64,000 nt of DNA. Source: Haliclona indistincta. Taxonomy: Eukaryota; Porifera; Demospongiae; Haplosclerida; Chalinidae. The stretch covers positions 9,341,761-9,405,760 of the forward strand of contig OZ024788.1 of the NCBI GenBank assembly GCA_964017065.1. The letters are read 5' to 3'. This document shows, one piece after another, positions 48,233-60,105 of this stretch. Position numbers and translations under genes: made by a program. Numbering within the stretch: the first letter of the stretch is position 1; each line of letters starts with the position of its first letter. The notes beneath the pieces are model-generated. The model had not been told where the DNA came from. It worked only from the letters and a program-made list of their open reading frames with translations, and searched no databases.

Positions 48233-48720
48233 GTGAAATTCGTTCATTCTTTACAGCAAGAGTAGCAGTTTTGAGCTCATCGATGAAGCAAGAATACTAT
48301 TTTGTCGAGAAAGCAAAACTATGGAATACATTCCACCAACAGCCAATGCTCTATTGCAACATGCAAGGCGAGCTGCTTATCAGGTTAGTATCATGGGCTA
48401 CAAGTGAACAACGGAGGCCTACTCCAGAAACTTGGGGATTGGTGGACTTGCATGGACGACAACAGTAGAAATAGGTGCCTATTTGGATGACACAACCAAT
48501 AGCCAATCTTGAACTAGTTAAGTGTGGATGTAAAAGTGAGAAAGCCTGTGGTGCAGAATCAGATGTACTTGCAAGAAATTAAGCTAACTGGTCATGCACT
48601 GAACTTTGTAAATATACTTGTCACTATAATGCATACTAAAACGTTCTTTTCCTTTTGTAACAAGTAAACAACAAAATCATTGCAGGGAATGACTCATTAT
48701 TTAATGTACCAGTAGAAGTA
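48233..48720. other. Possible remnant of a Death-fold exon; otherwise no gene
   Basis: On the plus strand, 48355-48468 reads GELLIRLVSWATSEQRRPTPETWGLV, faintly like the second half of a Death domain. No splice structure confirms it. The remainder is unremarkable. Confidence 0.25.
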
Positions 48721-48724
48721 CATA

Positions 48725-49200
48725 CAGTGGACCACACGAAGAGACTAAAAAACTATGTTTTTGACATTTTGTTTCATATCTCAGGAACCAAGTGTCCTAT
48801 GATCATGTTGCAGGTACCATTATGATCCTCTATCCTTACTGGACACCCTCATTCATATGGCTTTGTGTCACGTGACGTGGGAGTGTCACAACATGGCGGC
48901 GTATCACACCCACTGGAACGACAGTTTTTAGTTAGGATTTCCAGAACTACTGGTAGTTAAGATTTCTTAACGCTGCATTACAACCTTCACCTAGAGCGCT
49001 AACCAGTGGGCAAGTGTCCGTCTTTAACTATCGTTAGTTCGGCGAAGGGGAGCAAAAGATGGGTTTCGCGACAAGCCAAAACTTTAGGTGCGGGAAATCC
49101 GATTCCGTGGAGTTAAGCTCCAACACTAGGAGACTGCACAGCCAATACATTCATCCACAACTTTGCCACACACTACGCGTCCCTAGAAATGTTACAAGCG
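48725..49200. mobile_element. Left end of a CAGTGG-terminal element, running into the assembly gap
   Basis: TA/CAGTGG at 48723-48730, and the first ~150 bp (GACATTTTGTTTCATATCTCAGG, ATGATCATGTTGCAGGTACC), match 58758-58880 and the inverted copy at 59830-59963. The right part is lost in the N run. Confidence 0.7.
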
Positions 49201-49400
49201 NNNNNNNNNNNNNNNNNNNNNNNNNNNNNNNNNNNNNNNNNNNNNNNNNNNNNNNNNNNNNNNNNNNNNNNNNNNNNNNNNNNNNNNNNNNNNNNNNNNN
49301 NNNNNNNNNNNNNNNNNNNNNNNNNNNNNNNNNNNNNNNNNNNNNNNNNNNNNNNNNNNNNNNNNNNNNNNNNNNNNNNNNNNNNNNNNNNNNNNNNNNN
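49201..49400. other. Assembly gap (200 N)
   Basis: Exactly 200 ambiguous bases, probably a gap of estimated or arbitrary size, falling where one repetitive element runs into another inverted repeat. Confidence 0.99.
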
Positions 49401-49403
49401 CTA

Positions 49404-50190
49404 CTTAAAGAGTGGAGGCCTCGAAGTAGGAACCCGGGCACTTCTCTATATATATCTGCAGGTATAATAAAAAATAATTAATTAAGTTGGTATAATCATG
49501 CTACAGTGCATGCAGTGTGAGATAGCATGGGATAAAATTCTAAGCTATAGCATCTCTGTGGACAATAATGCTTGGTGCAAGGGTAGTTTGCTTACTTGTA
49601 CCATGGCCCAGACTTCAAAGCCAGGATTTCCTGTGGAATATCCAGATATACCACAGGCCGTGTGGTATATATATATATATCTACAGAAAGTCATGCGACT
49701 CCAACGGGTCAAAGAGTGATCATCCGAATGATTACCTTCCAAGAAAAAAGGAAGGTTGTGAGTCAACTCCACCAGAAAAATGAGGAGTGCATGTGCACGT
49801 GCACAGTATTTATACTACACAATTAACCTATATATACTAGCTATAGTTATAGGGCTTTTTAGCACCATTAGAATTAATGCCCATTAGTATCAGCATGCAA
49901 GCTATTCACATAAGCCACACCTTCTCGCTGCCATGTTTAATGTGGTTGCATGCATTGGTGTATCCTGAATGAATACACCAAGCTATAATCAATAAACACT
50001 CAAATAAACACTTAAGCAAACTACCCTTGCACCAAGCATATTGTCCACAGAGATGCTAGCTTAGAATTTTATCCCATGCTATCTCACACTGTATGTGCTG
50101 TAGCATGATTGTATCAACTTAATAATTATTTATTACAACTGCAGATAGAGAAGTGCCTGGGTTCCTACTTCGAGGCCTCCACTCTTTAAG
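49404..50190. repeat. Inverted repeat, arms of about 180 bp, spacer ~420 bp
   Basis: 49404-49593 (CTTAAAGAGTGGAGGCCTCG ... GCAAGGGTAGTTTGCTT) is mirrored by 50014-50190 (AAGCAAACTACCCTTGC ... CCACTCTTTAAG). The left arm abuts the gap. The spacer contains a short (TA)n at 49668-49680 and no convincing gene. Confidence 0.82.
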
Positions 50191-50331
50191 CTAAGTAGCT
50201 AAGAATTATTCTGCCAGTGTTGAGTGGACTATTTATTCAGTGTACTGTTTCCAGAAATCATCCAGGTCTTCCAATCTTGATGTGTGCATGAGTACAGCCG
50301 TGACTCGAAAGGAATAGTCTCCCTGTTTCTA

Positions 50332-50560
50332 TTAAGTCAGCTCATTCTCTCTCATATTTAAAGTCTCTTCTCTTTTCTTCTTATAATTATCACTGGTTGT
50401 TATACACATTTCTGAAAAAGGAAAAAAGTCGATAGTAAGAAGCTCGATCTGCAATATTATTGAATGTTCAGAGTCTGCCAACTGCTCAGCTTCCTCCAAC
50501 AGCTCAATTAGCTGCTGGTATGTCGGACCAGTCATTATTTGTACACAGCTGTGGTGATTG
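50332..50560 (-). pseudogene. Half of a Death domain
   Basis: The minus strand reads GPTYQQLIELLEEAEQLADSEHSI, the helix 5-6 pattern seen in the Death exon at 29.9 kb (TYQHLIECLRE). The preceding helices and acceptor are missing, so this is a fragment or the edge of an exon whose partner has been lost. Confidence 0.5.
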
Positions 50561-50564
50561 AAGC

Positions 50565-51110
50565 ATAGATTATTATGCTTGCAGAACTTAAGCTTGCAAT
50601 TTATGGTTAATTATACCAACCCACACAGTCATTCACTTCAGCCAGATGGCAAACATCATTTATAATCAATCTAACTTGGCATACAGGTAGCTGTACTAGT
50701 GTACTACAAAGCCCACCTAGGAGCGTTCGTGCCAGCATGCATGGTGATCAACCAAGAACCAATAAATACTCTAAGGTCACTACTTCTAGCTCACCTTCCT
50801 GTCAAAACTAACTTCTGCCTCACAACTGCTACTAGTTGTTGATGGCTATCAGCCACGTAGCCAACGGCAATGTCTCAGGGAACAAACGTGTAAGTTTGCA
50901 GAACAGCAATTTGAATTCTAGCGCTAGCTAGCAAATGTTATAATGACGTCATATATTTGTTGACTCAGCTTGACGGCGAAAAATGTTGCTGCTGGAAAGG
51001 GAACGGTTTGATTCGAGGTTTCTATGCGCCGTTGTTTAAGTTTCAGTAAGTCCTCGATGTATAACTACTAAGCACCCTAAAAATCAGAAGTTGATTTTTC
51101 GAGTTGCGGA
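50565..51110. other. No recognisable gene
   Basis: Possible small leader at 50860-51050 on the plus strand with donor-like GTAAG sites, but no domain. Confidence 0.3.
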
Positions 51111-51114
51111 CCCT

Positions 51115-51525
51115 ATTAATGTTCAGCACGGCACAAGCACAGCATCGAGATAGCGTCCATAGCTAGCTTACACACAATTTCTTTAGACATGCGCTGCTAT
51201 CTTGTAGTGAAATTCTAACCTATCAGCTTCTAGACAGTCAACTGTGGATATTTATGTCTACGGAGAACTCCAGATCGCCAGCAACAACCATCGATCGCGA
51301 GGTAAGCAAATCACGCCATAACTCGAGAACAAAGCTTCGTATACACGTTTCAAATGTTCAAAAGCGAGATAATATAGAGTTCTACTTGCATTGCTAGTTT
51401 CAGGGCTCGTCGTTCAGCGTGCGCCGCAAAGCTGAAGTAACGGACGGAATGACTGACTGACTGACTGACAAACAAACAAACAAACGAACTACTGTATGCC
51501 TCGTGGCTCCGCCCACCGAGGCATA
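51115..51525. repeat. Repeat family B, second clear copy
   Basis: Shares the body of 10960-11095 and ends in a GACT/AAAC microsatellite (51446-51486) followed by the hairpin TGCCTCGTGG...CCACCGAGGCA (51496-51523). No ORF. Confidence 0.72.
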
Positions 51526-51905
51526 ATAATTTACACAATAAAAAACTAAACGGATGGAAAGCTTGTTGGGAAGACAAGTGCATGGTATTCTATTTGTATC
51601 ACCTTATGCACAAGAATGCAAGAATGCATGATTGCATATTCAAGTGCACACACAGACTCAAACTGAAAATAAAATAATACCGCAAAAATTGGGAAAATAA
51701 TAATTATTATATAATTGCAGTATAATTGTCAAGTAAACACGTGTAGAACAATGGATAGTACATGTGAAGCAGTTGAAAAGTTATAATACAGAATTGAATG
51801 TGATACAAAACCTATCTAGCTAACATAAGGTGAGGAGCAGAGCCAAGGGAACCCATGACAGAAGCAGCATTTCCTCGTTGAACAGTAACTGACAATTACT
51901 TCTGT
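51526..51905. other. No recognisable gene
   Basis: AT-rich stretch downstream of the NEMF copy C stop; nothing supported. Confidence 0.4.
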
Positions 51906-54328
51906 TTTACTAGTGGCGGCCTCTGAGGGCTTGTGGTATCGTCATTTTGACCTTACCAGGAAAATACCCTGAGAGGTCATTGTCCTGATGGATTATAGGG
52001 ATACCATAGTTATGCATTGCTCATTCATCAACTCACTTCAATACTCTTCAGACTGAGATCTCGTTCTAATTGTGAAGTTTCTTTGGTTCGAATAAATGGT
52101 GTACAGCAGTCTTTGCAGCTGAAACATGACAAAAAGGCTCATAGACAACTAACAGTATAATGCCTACCCTAATTCCCTCTTCTGTTTGTGCCCGGAATGA
52201 GCTTAACTTTAAACCTGAGTAATAGGGAGAGGGAGAAAGAGCACGAGTGCTGAGGTTCACAACAATTGTATGAACACACACATACTTGTAGTTGAGTACA
52301 GCAGAGCATGGCGCACACACAGAAACAGCAAACAAAAGAACATCATCAGAGAATGGTGAATCTGTTTTTGAGTCCAACAAGAGTGAAGAAGAACCCTACA
52401 CAACAGGTATACACGCAAACCATTAGACTGAAGTGAACTAACAACATACCTTCTTAGCTTCCTCCAGCTGTAGCAAGTTCTCTGCATCTATGAGAGCCTT
52501 CTTCTCCTCATCATCAGATACAACGGCAACATCTCCATCCACCTGTACCTGCAGAGAGGAAAATGATCATGATTTCTACAAATCTGCACACACTTACTTT
52601 TCAATAGTGGCTGAAAATCTGCTACTTCATTCATTGAAGGTATATATAGTCTAGAAATCTTGATCAGGAGGAGATTCATCAGTGGCACCTTGGTCCTCAT
52701 TTCCTCTCTCTCTGCCAGCTCTTCCAAGACTGGTTGCTCCTCTGATAACTGTTCAGGAATTTCACAGTTCTCTTCTCTCTCTCCCATCACTTCCCTTGTC
52801 CTCGAAAACTCTGCTAGCAGATACATGTAGGAACTTCGGAGGCTCTAGCTTGTGATGCTGTTCTACAATGCCGCCTCCTTTCCCTCCTCTGTTTTTAGTT
52901 TTCTGTTGATATTTGTGCTTGGGATTGGTAGACTCTCCTCTCTTCCTTTTCTTTCCTTTGGTCCTATCATCTGCTTTCGGTCCACCAGCAGACTACATAA
53001 AGTACACAACATACCAATGTGTGTGTGTGAGAGCCTACAGCTAGTATCTCCATCTTCAACAGCCTTTCATCCTCATCCTGGTCTCCATACTTGTCTCTGA
53101 CTCTCTTCTGCTTAGACTATGTATGAGGTAATGGGCATATTCCTCTCCAGGTTGTGTTTACCTTTTGACCTCTCTTGTATTGTTGAGGGGGTGGCTGGGC
53201 TGGTGTTTTCTGTGAGCTTTACTTCTTCTATGTAGCAATGTGTTTATAGCAGCAGTGCTGTACTAACAATACACCTTATTCTCATAGTGGACCTCATCTG
53301 GTATGCTATAGTGGCTCCCTCCCCTCTACCTTGCTGTTTCATCATTCTAACACAACAGCACTAACATCACACAACAAGCTACTGTTAGGAGCTATATACC
53401 TTCTCTGTTTGGTTGACATGTGCTTATGCCCTCTGTCTTCCTGTAAAATAAATATGTACACAGTGAGTTTGAGAGACACGTTTGTCCTCCCCTCTACCTT
53501 GTGTTGTTGGGCAGTATCGTCACGAGTTGTAGAGGAGGCAGTGCTGACACTTCTCTGTAGCTCAAACCTAGACACATGTGTACTATAAGATACAGTATAG
53601 GTTATTCCTTTATACCTGTCTACTCCAACACGATGCAGTTGTATTACTGTATCAGGATAAGCCAGTTCTGTATCATCTTCCTCTTCGCTCTCCTCCTCCT
53701 CCACCTCTTACAGAGCTGTTTCTCCTACCTCCTCACCACTACCAGCCATAGCTAATAGCAAGTACAGCAACATGATGTATGCTGTTGCTACTTACTAACC
53801 TTCTAAAGGTTGATTATCCTCTGGATTCTCCTCTCCATTCTCTTCCTCCACCTCTATCTCCTCCTCCTCTTCCAGTGATAGTTCACTAGTTGCCTCACTG
53901 ATCTACACACACAAAACAAAGTTTAACAACTTGATAAAGGATCATGGAATCCAACGCACTATTGACTGGTCATCATCACTTGATTTGACTCTTCTTTCAT
54001 TCTTGTGTTTACTGACACACAGATCATCAAGCTGAAATAATACAAATCTAAACTCACAACAAAGTAAAAACAAAAAAAATACTGTACCAGTACAAAAAAA
54101 TGGATAAGTGTGTGAATGAGCGAGTTAAGAAATTAGCAACCTTGAACATCACTGCAAAGCCCATGGTCAGTTGACAAGGAGGTGTGTAATTCTTCTTTCC
54201 TAAACCCATTGTGCAGTAGTTGATCTCAGCATAATACAGCACACTCACCTCTGATCATGAAGCTACCAGTAGTGAGGTACTCACCAGTAGGGGCTTTCTT
54301 GGTTACCTGGAGAGGTAGATAAGTATAT

Positions 54329-54352
54329 TATCATTGCCGATCGGCAATGATA
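54329..54352. repeat. 24-bp perfect palindrome at the insertion edge
   Basis: The centre is between 54340 and 54341 (half site TATCATTGCCGA). It lies exactly where NEMF copy C departs from copy B, so it marks the left end of the inserted block. It is followed by TGTAGGGATGAC. Confidence 0.85.
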
Positions 54353-54448
54353 TGTAGGGATGACCACGAATTAAGATGGCGGCTACTCATGTGTGAAAAT
54401 GACTTTTCGCAGATATCCCTATTGTTATACATTTCTACTGCATTTTAA

Positions 54449-55042
54449 CCCTTTAACCCCTAATGACGCCTTTTGGCGTCATAATTAGTACCACCCACAT
54501 TGGACATCATAAATAGTGTGTAGAGCGCCTCAGAAAGCTCAAATTAAGCCAAAGTGTAGAATGGGAATTTTCCTTTAAAAAAAATTGTTTCTCGCGCTTA
54601 TTAAACTAAAACATTACTGTGACCGAAGATTGACATAGGTTTGTTTCCCGTAGGGCGGGACCAAAAGGCGCCAAGCGACGCGGCAATTTTTTGCATATTT
54701 GTGGCTTCAGGGTGCCCGGAAACGCACACTTTGCATTGATCATGGTCTAAACTGTCCCGTTTGCTCACCTGGACACCACCAGGTTTTTGTATCATTCACC
54801 ATGGCTAGACGAAGATGAAAATCAGCTGAAAAATGACAAGGCCGCAACACTTAAGTGGCTTCAGTTCTGAAGTGGGAGTGGCCAACTTGGAGTTTAGCAC
54901 ATGGTCGTAAAATTTGATATGCCAGGAGAAAAGGGTGCTAGTTTGGAACAGCTAGCGTACGGGATGGTGGAGAAAATTGCAAGACAAACTACCACTTTAG
55001 AGCAGGTCAAAATTTGGACGAAATAATTCAGCAATTAAAGGG
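54449..55042. mobile_element. piggyBac-like MITE, copy 3
   Basis: TTAA/CCCTTTAA (54445-54456) and TTAAAGGG/TTAA (55035-55046) are perfect mirror images; 594 bp. The hairpin TGACGCCTTTTGGCGTCA lies at 54464-54481. No ORF of note. Confidence 0.88.
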
Positions 55043-55299
55043 TTAACTATCTCTAAGTGAATCTGAAGTGTAAGCGCTTGTAGGAAGTCTATGAAAGTCG
55101 CCGGGACTGCTTGCTTGACGACGAAAATCAAGATGGCGACTCTCAGAGAGCTGTTGCAGATCTTCGCTGTTTTAACGTTTCTCGAGATTCCAGACATCTA
55201 GGATTGATCAGACGATTGTTTTGAGCATGGAAATACTTTTGGCGAAGCTGACAGACGTTTCTAAAGTGGTAAACCAAAATTGCCGCCCACGCGAATTCT

Positions 55300-55336
55300 T
55301 CTTCCTCTTCCTCCTCCTCCTCTTCTTCTTCTTTGA
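55300..55336. repeat. Short CTT/CCT-rich microsatellite
   Basis: A run of TCTTCCTC-type trinucleotides between the two piggyBac-like MITEs. Confidence 0.85.
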
Positions 55337-55440
55337 ATGAGCCTATAGCGCTGTCCTCAGTGAACGAATCACTACCAAACCTGCACAATTGCACGTGTAT
55401 ATATCTGGAATAGTGCACTTACTTCTTAGATAGGCATTAA

Positions 55441-56033
55441 CCCTTCAAGGCGTATTGACGCCTTTAGGCGTCATAATTGACTCCACCTACTCTAGACTTT
55501 ATAAAAAGTGCTCTAGAAAGGTCAAATAAGGGTTAATTGCAAAAGATGACTTTACCTGAAAAAAAAGCACTGTTTTTCGGCACGCCCTCCCCACTAAAAC
55601 GTACAGTGCGGAGGGAATTTTAAAGGGGGGTGTCCCCCCGTTAACCCGGGGTTCGAAGGGGCGGAGACCCCCACCACTTTTGGCATTTTTAAGGCTTCAG
55701 GATGCCTGGAAATGCATACTTGGGCATAGAATATGGTCTAAACTATGCTGTTTGCTCACCTGGACACCACCAGGTTTTTGTATCAGTCATCAGGGCTAAA
55801 CGAAGACCAAAATTGGCTGAAAAATGACGAGGTCGCAGCACTTAAGCGGCTTCAGTTCCGAAGTGGGAGTGGCCAACTCAGAGTTCAGTACATGGTCATA
55901 AACTGTGACATGCCAGGAAAAAACAGTGCTAGTTTGGAACAGCTAGCGTACTGCATGTTGTAGAAAATTGCAAGACAAACTGTCAGTTTAGAGCAAGTCA
56001 AATTTTCGTCAAAATAATTAAGGGACTAAAGGG
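55441..56033. mobile_element. piggyBac-like MITE, copy 4
   Basis: TTAA/CCCTTCAAGG (55437-55450) and CTAAAGGG/TTAA (56026-56037); 593 bp. The hairpin TGACGCCTTTAGGCGTCA lies at 55455-55472. Closely related to copy 3, including CACCTGGACACCACCAGG. A local G- and C-rich run lies at 55622-55650. Confidence 0.86.
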
Positions 56034-56869
56034 TTAAACACTACCAGAAGCGAGTAATTCTTGAAAAGCATGGTTTTTGGGCTGTTTCGGACTGAAGATT
56101 CCATTAAATAATTAACCCTGTTGTCGCTCCTTATCATTAACTCCGCCCACATCAGTTTTGCAGCTATCTCGATCGATACTGCGTTTTGTCTCTGCTCTGG
56201 ATGCTTCAGCGCGCAAGCCAGAGGTATGAAATGTTTGTCTAGACCAGAACTTTACCCTAAGTAACACTGATCTGTTCATTAAAGCTTCAGATGGTGGGTT
56301 AAATCTGACATACACAGACGTGAACAAGTATTCTAGCTTATCGGCAGCAAGATTCTACGCACAGTAAGGTTCCTACACCACGCAGCGTAAGTTGTAAAGG
56401 ACTAGAAGCCTCTGTGAGTGTGATATTGACATCAACAAGGTTCTACTAGGCGTGCTCCTACTATTAGGCTAGCAGCATCATGAGTTGTCAGTATTTGTCT
56501 CTTCCTTCATCCATTACTGTACTAACAAGTATCATATTGTCAATTTATGCCTGGACTTGATATTTTGCTGTCTGCGTCCTCAACCTCTTTAACTATTTTA
56601 AACCTTTCATTGAATGACTGTGACTGACTACCTTTTTGGACTTTGCATAACATTATTTAAAATTTTTGGTAATATTAAACATTATTTTAAACCACACATT
56701 ATTTTAAACTACACTCCTTACTCTCAAGACCCTTGTGCACGTTCACATCTGCTAGACTAGTAACTGCTGCTCACAGAGTTGTCAAAATGAAATAACATCT
56801 AACATAGAATACAACTAATAAGTTCAAACTGATAGTGATCAAAAAAGTAACAGGAACAAGTAAAGTAAA

Positions 56870-58157
56870 AAAGCTTTAATGAAAAAAACTGAAAGTGTAG
56901 GGATGACTCTTAGGTGGCGGTGCACTTAGTTAATATTCAACACCCACGCAACGTGCATTTTATTAATAACTAGACTTTATAACTACGGCGATTTACATAA
57001 CGGTATGGGGAAATAATACACGAAGCGTCTGTGGCTGCTATCTCGACTGTCGAGCAATAGATCGACGCGCTTCAAGCGCAGCAGCATGCAGCAGCATCTT
57101 GCCCATAGACATATAGAGCGAATTTCCGTAATACTACCTAGATTTCTTTTTAAATAATTTTTTCTGGTCTAGGCTTGCTGTTTTGCAGCGTTAACAAGGG
57201 AGTATTGAAAAATCGCTCTATACGTCAGTGCGCGCTGGAATTTATAAGCTGTTAACGAAGTTCTTTCCATACCAAGCAAGCCAAACTGGAGATAACAGCC
57301 ACAGACCGGTCTTTACTGGGCGAGCGAGCTGCTCCACATTAGCTAACACTTCGTGACTAAAACTTGCTATAATCGATGTTTATTGATAGACAAAACAAAG
57401 TTCATACTGGAGCACGCCTGTACAAAATACCTTTGTACAGAAAATAAAGCTACTTGCAAAGTCATGAATCTCATTAAATTGGCGCACCGCCACCTTAAAA
57501 AAGGAAAGGAACAAGATGGGATGATGCTTGCGAAAGTAAAGGAACAAGATGGAATAATGCTAAACTTGCAAATGTAAAAGTCCCAAGTATCCCTACATCA
57601 GCGGCTTGAAGGAGGACGCAGTCCGATGGAGTAATTTACGGTTGTAAATAACTAGAGGTATCTGTGTATCTGTGTTTAGGAGGACGCAGTCCGATGGAGT
57701 AGTTGACAGTTGTAAATAAATAGAGGTATCTGTGTTTGGAGGACGCAGTCCGATGAAGTAGTTGACAGTTGTAAATAAATAGAGGTATCTGTGTTTGGAG
57801 GACACAGTCCGATGAAGTAATTGACGGTTGTAAATAAATAGAGGTATCTGTTTAGGAGGACGCAGTCCGATGAAGTAGTTGACAGTTGTAAATATGCTGC
57901 AGGTAGCTGTGTTTGGAGGACGCAGTCTGATGAAGTAATTGACGGTTGTAAAGGTATAGGAAGAGGATTCCGCACTTGTCAGTTGCACATCGTCGCTGCA
58001 AGCCGCTGATGTAGAGACACTTGGGACTTTTACATTTGCAAGCTTAGCATTATTCCATCTTGTTCCTTTAATTTCGCAAGCATCATCCCATCTTGTTCCT
58101 TTCCTTTTTTAAGAGTCATCCCTACACTTTTCAGTCTTTTTTTTATTAAAGCTTTTT
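56870..58157. mobile_element. 1.3-kb TIR element with internal inverted repeat and ~60-bp tandem repeats
   Basis: Left TIR about 56870-56912 (AAAAAGCTTTAAT ... GTGTAGGGATGACTCTTA); right TIR about 58110-58157 in reverse. Within it, 57497-57606 and 58003-58110 form a second inverted repeat (GGAAAGGAACAAGATGGGAT ...). Between them, 57608-57955 carries about six copies of a ~60-bp unit (GGAGGACGCAGTCCGATG). Its right end is the right edge of the insertion in NEMF copy C. No transposase is visible. Confidence 0.75.
57608..57955. repeat. ~60-bp minisatellite, about six units
   Basis: Each unit contains GGACGCAGTCCGATGRAGTA followed by TTGACRGTTGTAAATAAATAG and AGGTATCTGTGTTT. Units differ by a few substitutions and small deletions. 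Confidence 0.9.
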
Positions 58158-58316
58158 TACTTTACTTTAAAGAGAGGGAGTCAATGGTGATAGCTGACCT
58201 GGTTATGGTAGACCCACCAGGCGCTGGTGACTATCTTAGCTTCCCAGGCTGAGCTATAGCAGACCGCAATTAGTGCCGCCTCATTGAGTGTCTTTGGAGG
58301 CACAGGCCCTCCTGAA

Positions 58317-58756
58317 TGAAAAAATAAAATACGTCAAATCTCTCCATATTAGGGAGGGCCAAGAAAACAAAATGGCAACTACATATACAATGTATTATTA
58401 GCGTTCAAACGCTGATATTTCGCCTGGTGATGAATTTTATACGTCCAAAGACACTTAGATCTGCTTTCTGGCGTTGCCCCATCTTACAGCAGCAAGGAGA
58501 TTGCTCGAAAAGGTCACTAAAGTGACCAACCTGGAAACGGTGAAAATCGATCGAGTTTCGTCATCTTAGTTTTCTTCTTTCTTCCTTCAACTCTTCTAGC
58601 GCCATAACACGAATACTGCGCTGGGCTAAACACCCACAAATAGTCATGAAATTCTTCTGGCATGTGCCTTTTGAACCTAGTTTTTAGCGAAATTAAAGTT
58701 TTTATTCTAGCAAACTTCACGAGCTGTAGCTAGCTTCAACTGCTGTTCTCTGCTCT
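58317..58756. other. No recognisable gene
   Basis: Shares only its first ~20 bp with the intron of NEMF copy B and then diverges. This is the breakpoint beyond which the NEMF 5' exons are missing. Confidence 0.45.
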
Positions 58757-58757
58757 A

Positions 58758-59963
58758 CAGTGGAACACACGAAGAGAGTAGAAAAATGTGTTTTTGACAT
58801 TTTGTTTCATATCTCAGGATCCAAGTGACCTATGATCATGTTGCAGGTGCCATTATGATCCTCTATCCTTACTGAATGTAATGAACTGTATGGTTTCTTG
58901 TCATGTGACACACACATGAAACAATATGGCGCTCTTTAGAGGCATGTAGCAGAATACGTTTAGTTGGATATTTCTGTATGTGCTGGTAGTTGAGAGCTCA
59001 TAATGGATTATGTGAACTGTCCTAATGTATACGTACCTTTGACCAACATCTTGGCGCCCAGTCAGCGTTACTACAAAAGTGCGGTGCGAAGACTGGTTTT
59101 TTGCGACCAGCCCCAACGTTCGGTTAGACAACTCACGAACCTGTGGGATTTAAGATGAAGAACTTGCTTGCTGAATAGCTTACACATTAATCATTACGAG
59201 AACACTTACCTTGAGCGCCTTCTTCGCTTCGTCGTGAATAGCGCAGCTCTTCCGTTCGCGAGTGCTGTTTTCTTGCCGCCATCTTGCGACTTTAATGGAT
59301 TTTGTGATGTCACACGTTGGTTATTAGCATGTGTTGTGTCATAACTATTACACTGATTCAATGTGTTTTCAATAGTTATGACGTTTACACAGCCAACAAT
59401 TATTATGCGTGACATAACAAAAATCCATTAAAGTCGCAAGATGGCGGCAAGAAAACAGCACTCGCGAACGGAAGAGCTGCTCTATTCACGACGAAGCGAA
59501 GAAGGCGCTCAAGGTAAGTGTTCTCGTAATGATTAATGTGTAAGCTATTCAGCAAGCAAGTTCTTCATCTTAACTCCCACAGGTTCGTGAGTTCTCTAAC
59601 CGAACCTTGGGGCTGGTCGCAAAAACCAGTCTTCGCACCGCACTTTTGTAGAAACGCTGACTGGGCGCCAAGATGTTGGTCAAAGGTACGTATACATTAG
59701 GACAGTTCACATATCCATTATGAGCTCTCAACTACCAGCACATACAGAGATATCCAACTAAACGTGTTCTGCTACATGCCTCTAAAGAGCGCCATATTGT
59801 TTCATGTGTGTGTCACGTGACAAGAAACCATATAGTCCATTACATTCAATGAGGATAGAGGATCATAATGGTACCTGCAGCATGATCATAGGTCACTTGG
59901 ATCTTGAGATATGAAACAAAAATGTCAAAAACACATTTTCCACTCTCTTCGTGTGTTCCACTG
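58758..59963. mobile_element. 1.2-kb palindromic element, CAGTGGAACACACGAAGAG ends, TA target
   Basis: The two ~590-bp arms are reverse complements over nearly their full length, with a short asymmetric centre at about 59345-59370. TA flanks at 58756-58757 and 59964-59965. Each arm carries the same divergent gene head. On the plus strand from 59441: MAARKQHSRTEELLYSRRSE, donor at about 59512, acceptor at about 59581, then FSNRTLGLVAK. The left arm has the mirror version on the minus strand (59281 downward, with SNRTLGLVAKNQSSH to about 58901). The partial copy at 48725 shares the ends. The protein is not recognised. Confidence 0.85.
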
Positions 59964-60105
59964 TAGCTGTCCGTGAGAGTCCGTACATTTCAGAAGACTG
60001 TTGTGACTGTTGATTTCTAATTTAGCCACACCGAAGTTTGGATTTGCTTTTGGGTCCGTCGTCTCATGTCTCTGTCATTGAAGAAAGTTGTAAGTTCAAT
60101 AATTA

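Larger units (their letters stand above)
51910..58316 (-). pseudogene. NEMF: NEMF copy C: middle and C-terminal exons, split by a 3.8-kb insertion, no N-terminus
   Basis: Minus-strand exons: 58316-58200 ([30 protein letters not shown]), then after inserted DNA (about 58159-54329) [16 protein letters not shown] (54310-54250), KKNYTPPCQLTMGFAVMFKV (54205-54140), the acidic exons (53910-53640), FELQRSVSTASS, KRVRDKYGDQDEDERLLKMEIL (53110-53040), KGKKRKRGESTNPKHK (52965-52900), DDEEKKALIDAENLLQLEEAKK (52515-52450), DSPFSDDVLLFAVSVCAPCSAVLNYK (52370-52287), FKVKLIPGTNRRG (52215-52170), KTAVHH / RTKETSQLERDLSLKSIE (52125-52040) and DNDLSGYFPGKVKM with a stop at 51910. This is the NFACT-C end of NEMF. 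Damage: a one-base frame change near 52090-52098. Exons and introns shared with copy B are almost identical, so the duplication is recent. Exons upstream of 58316 are absent. Confidence 0.88.
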
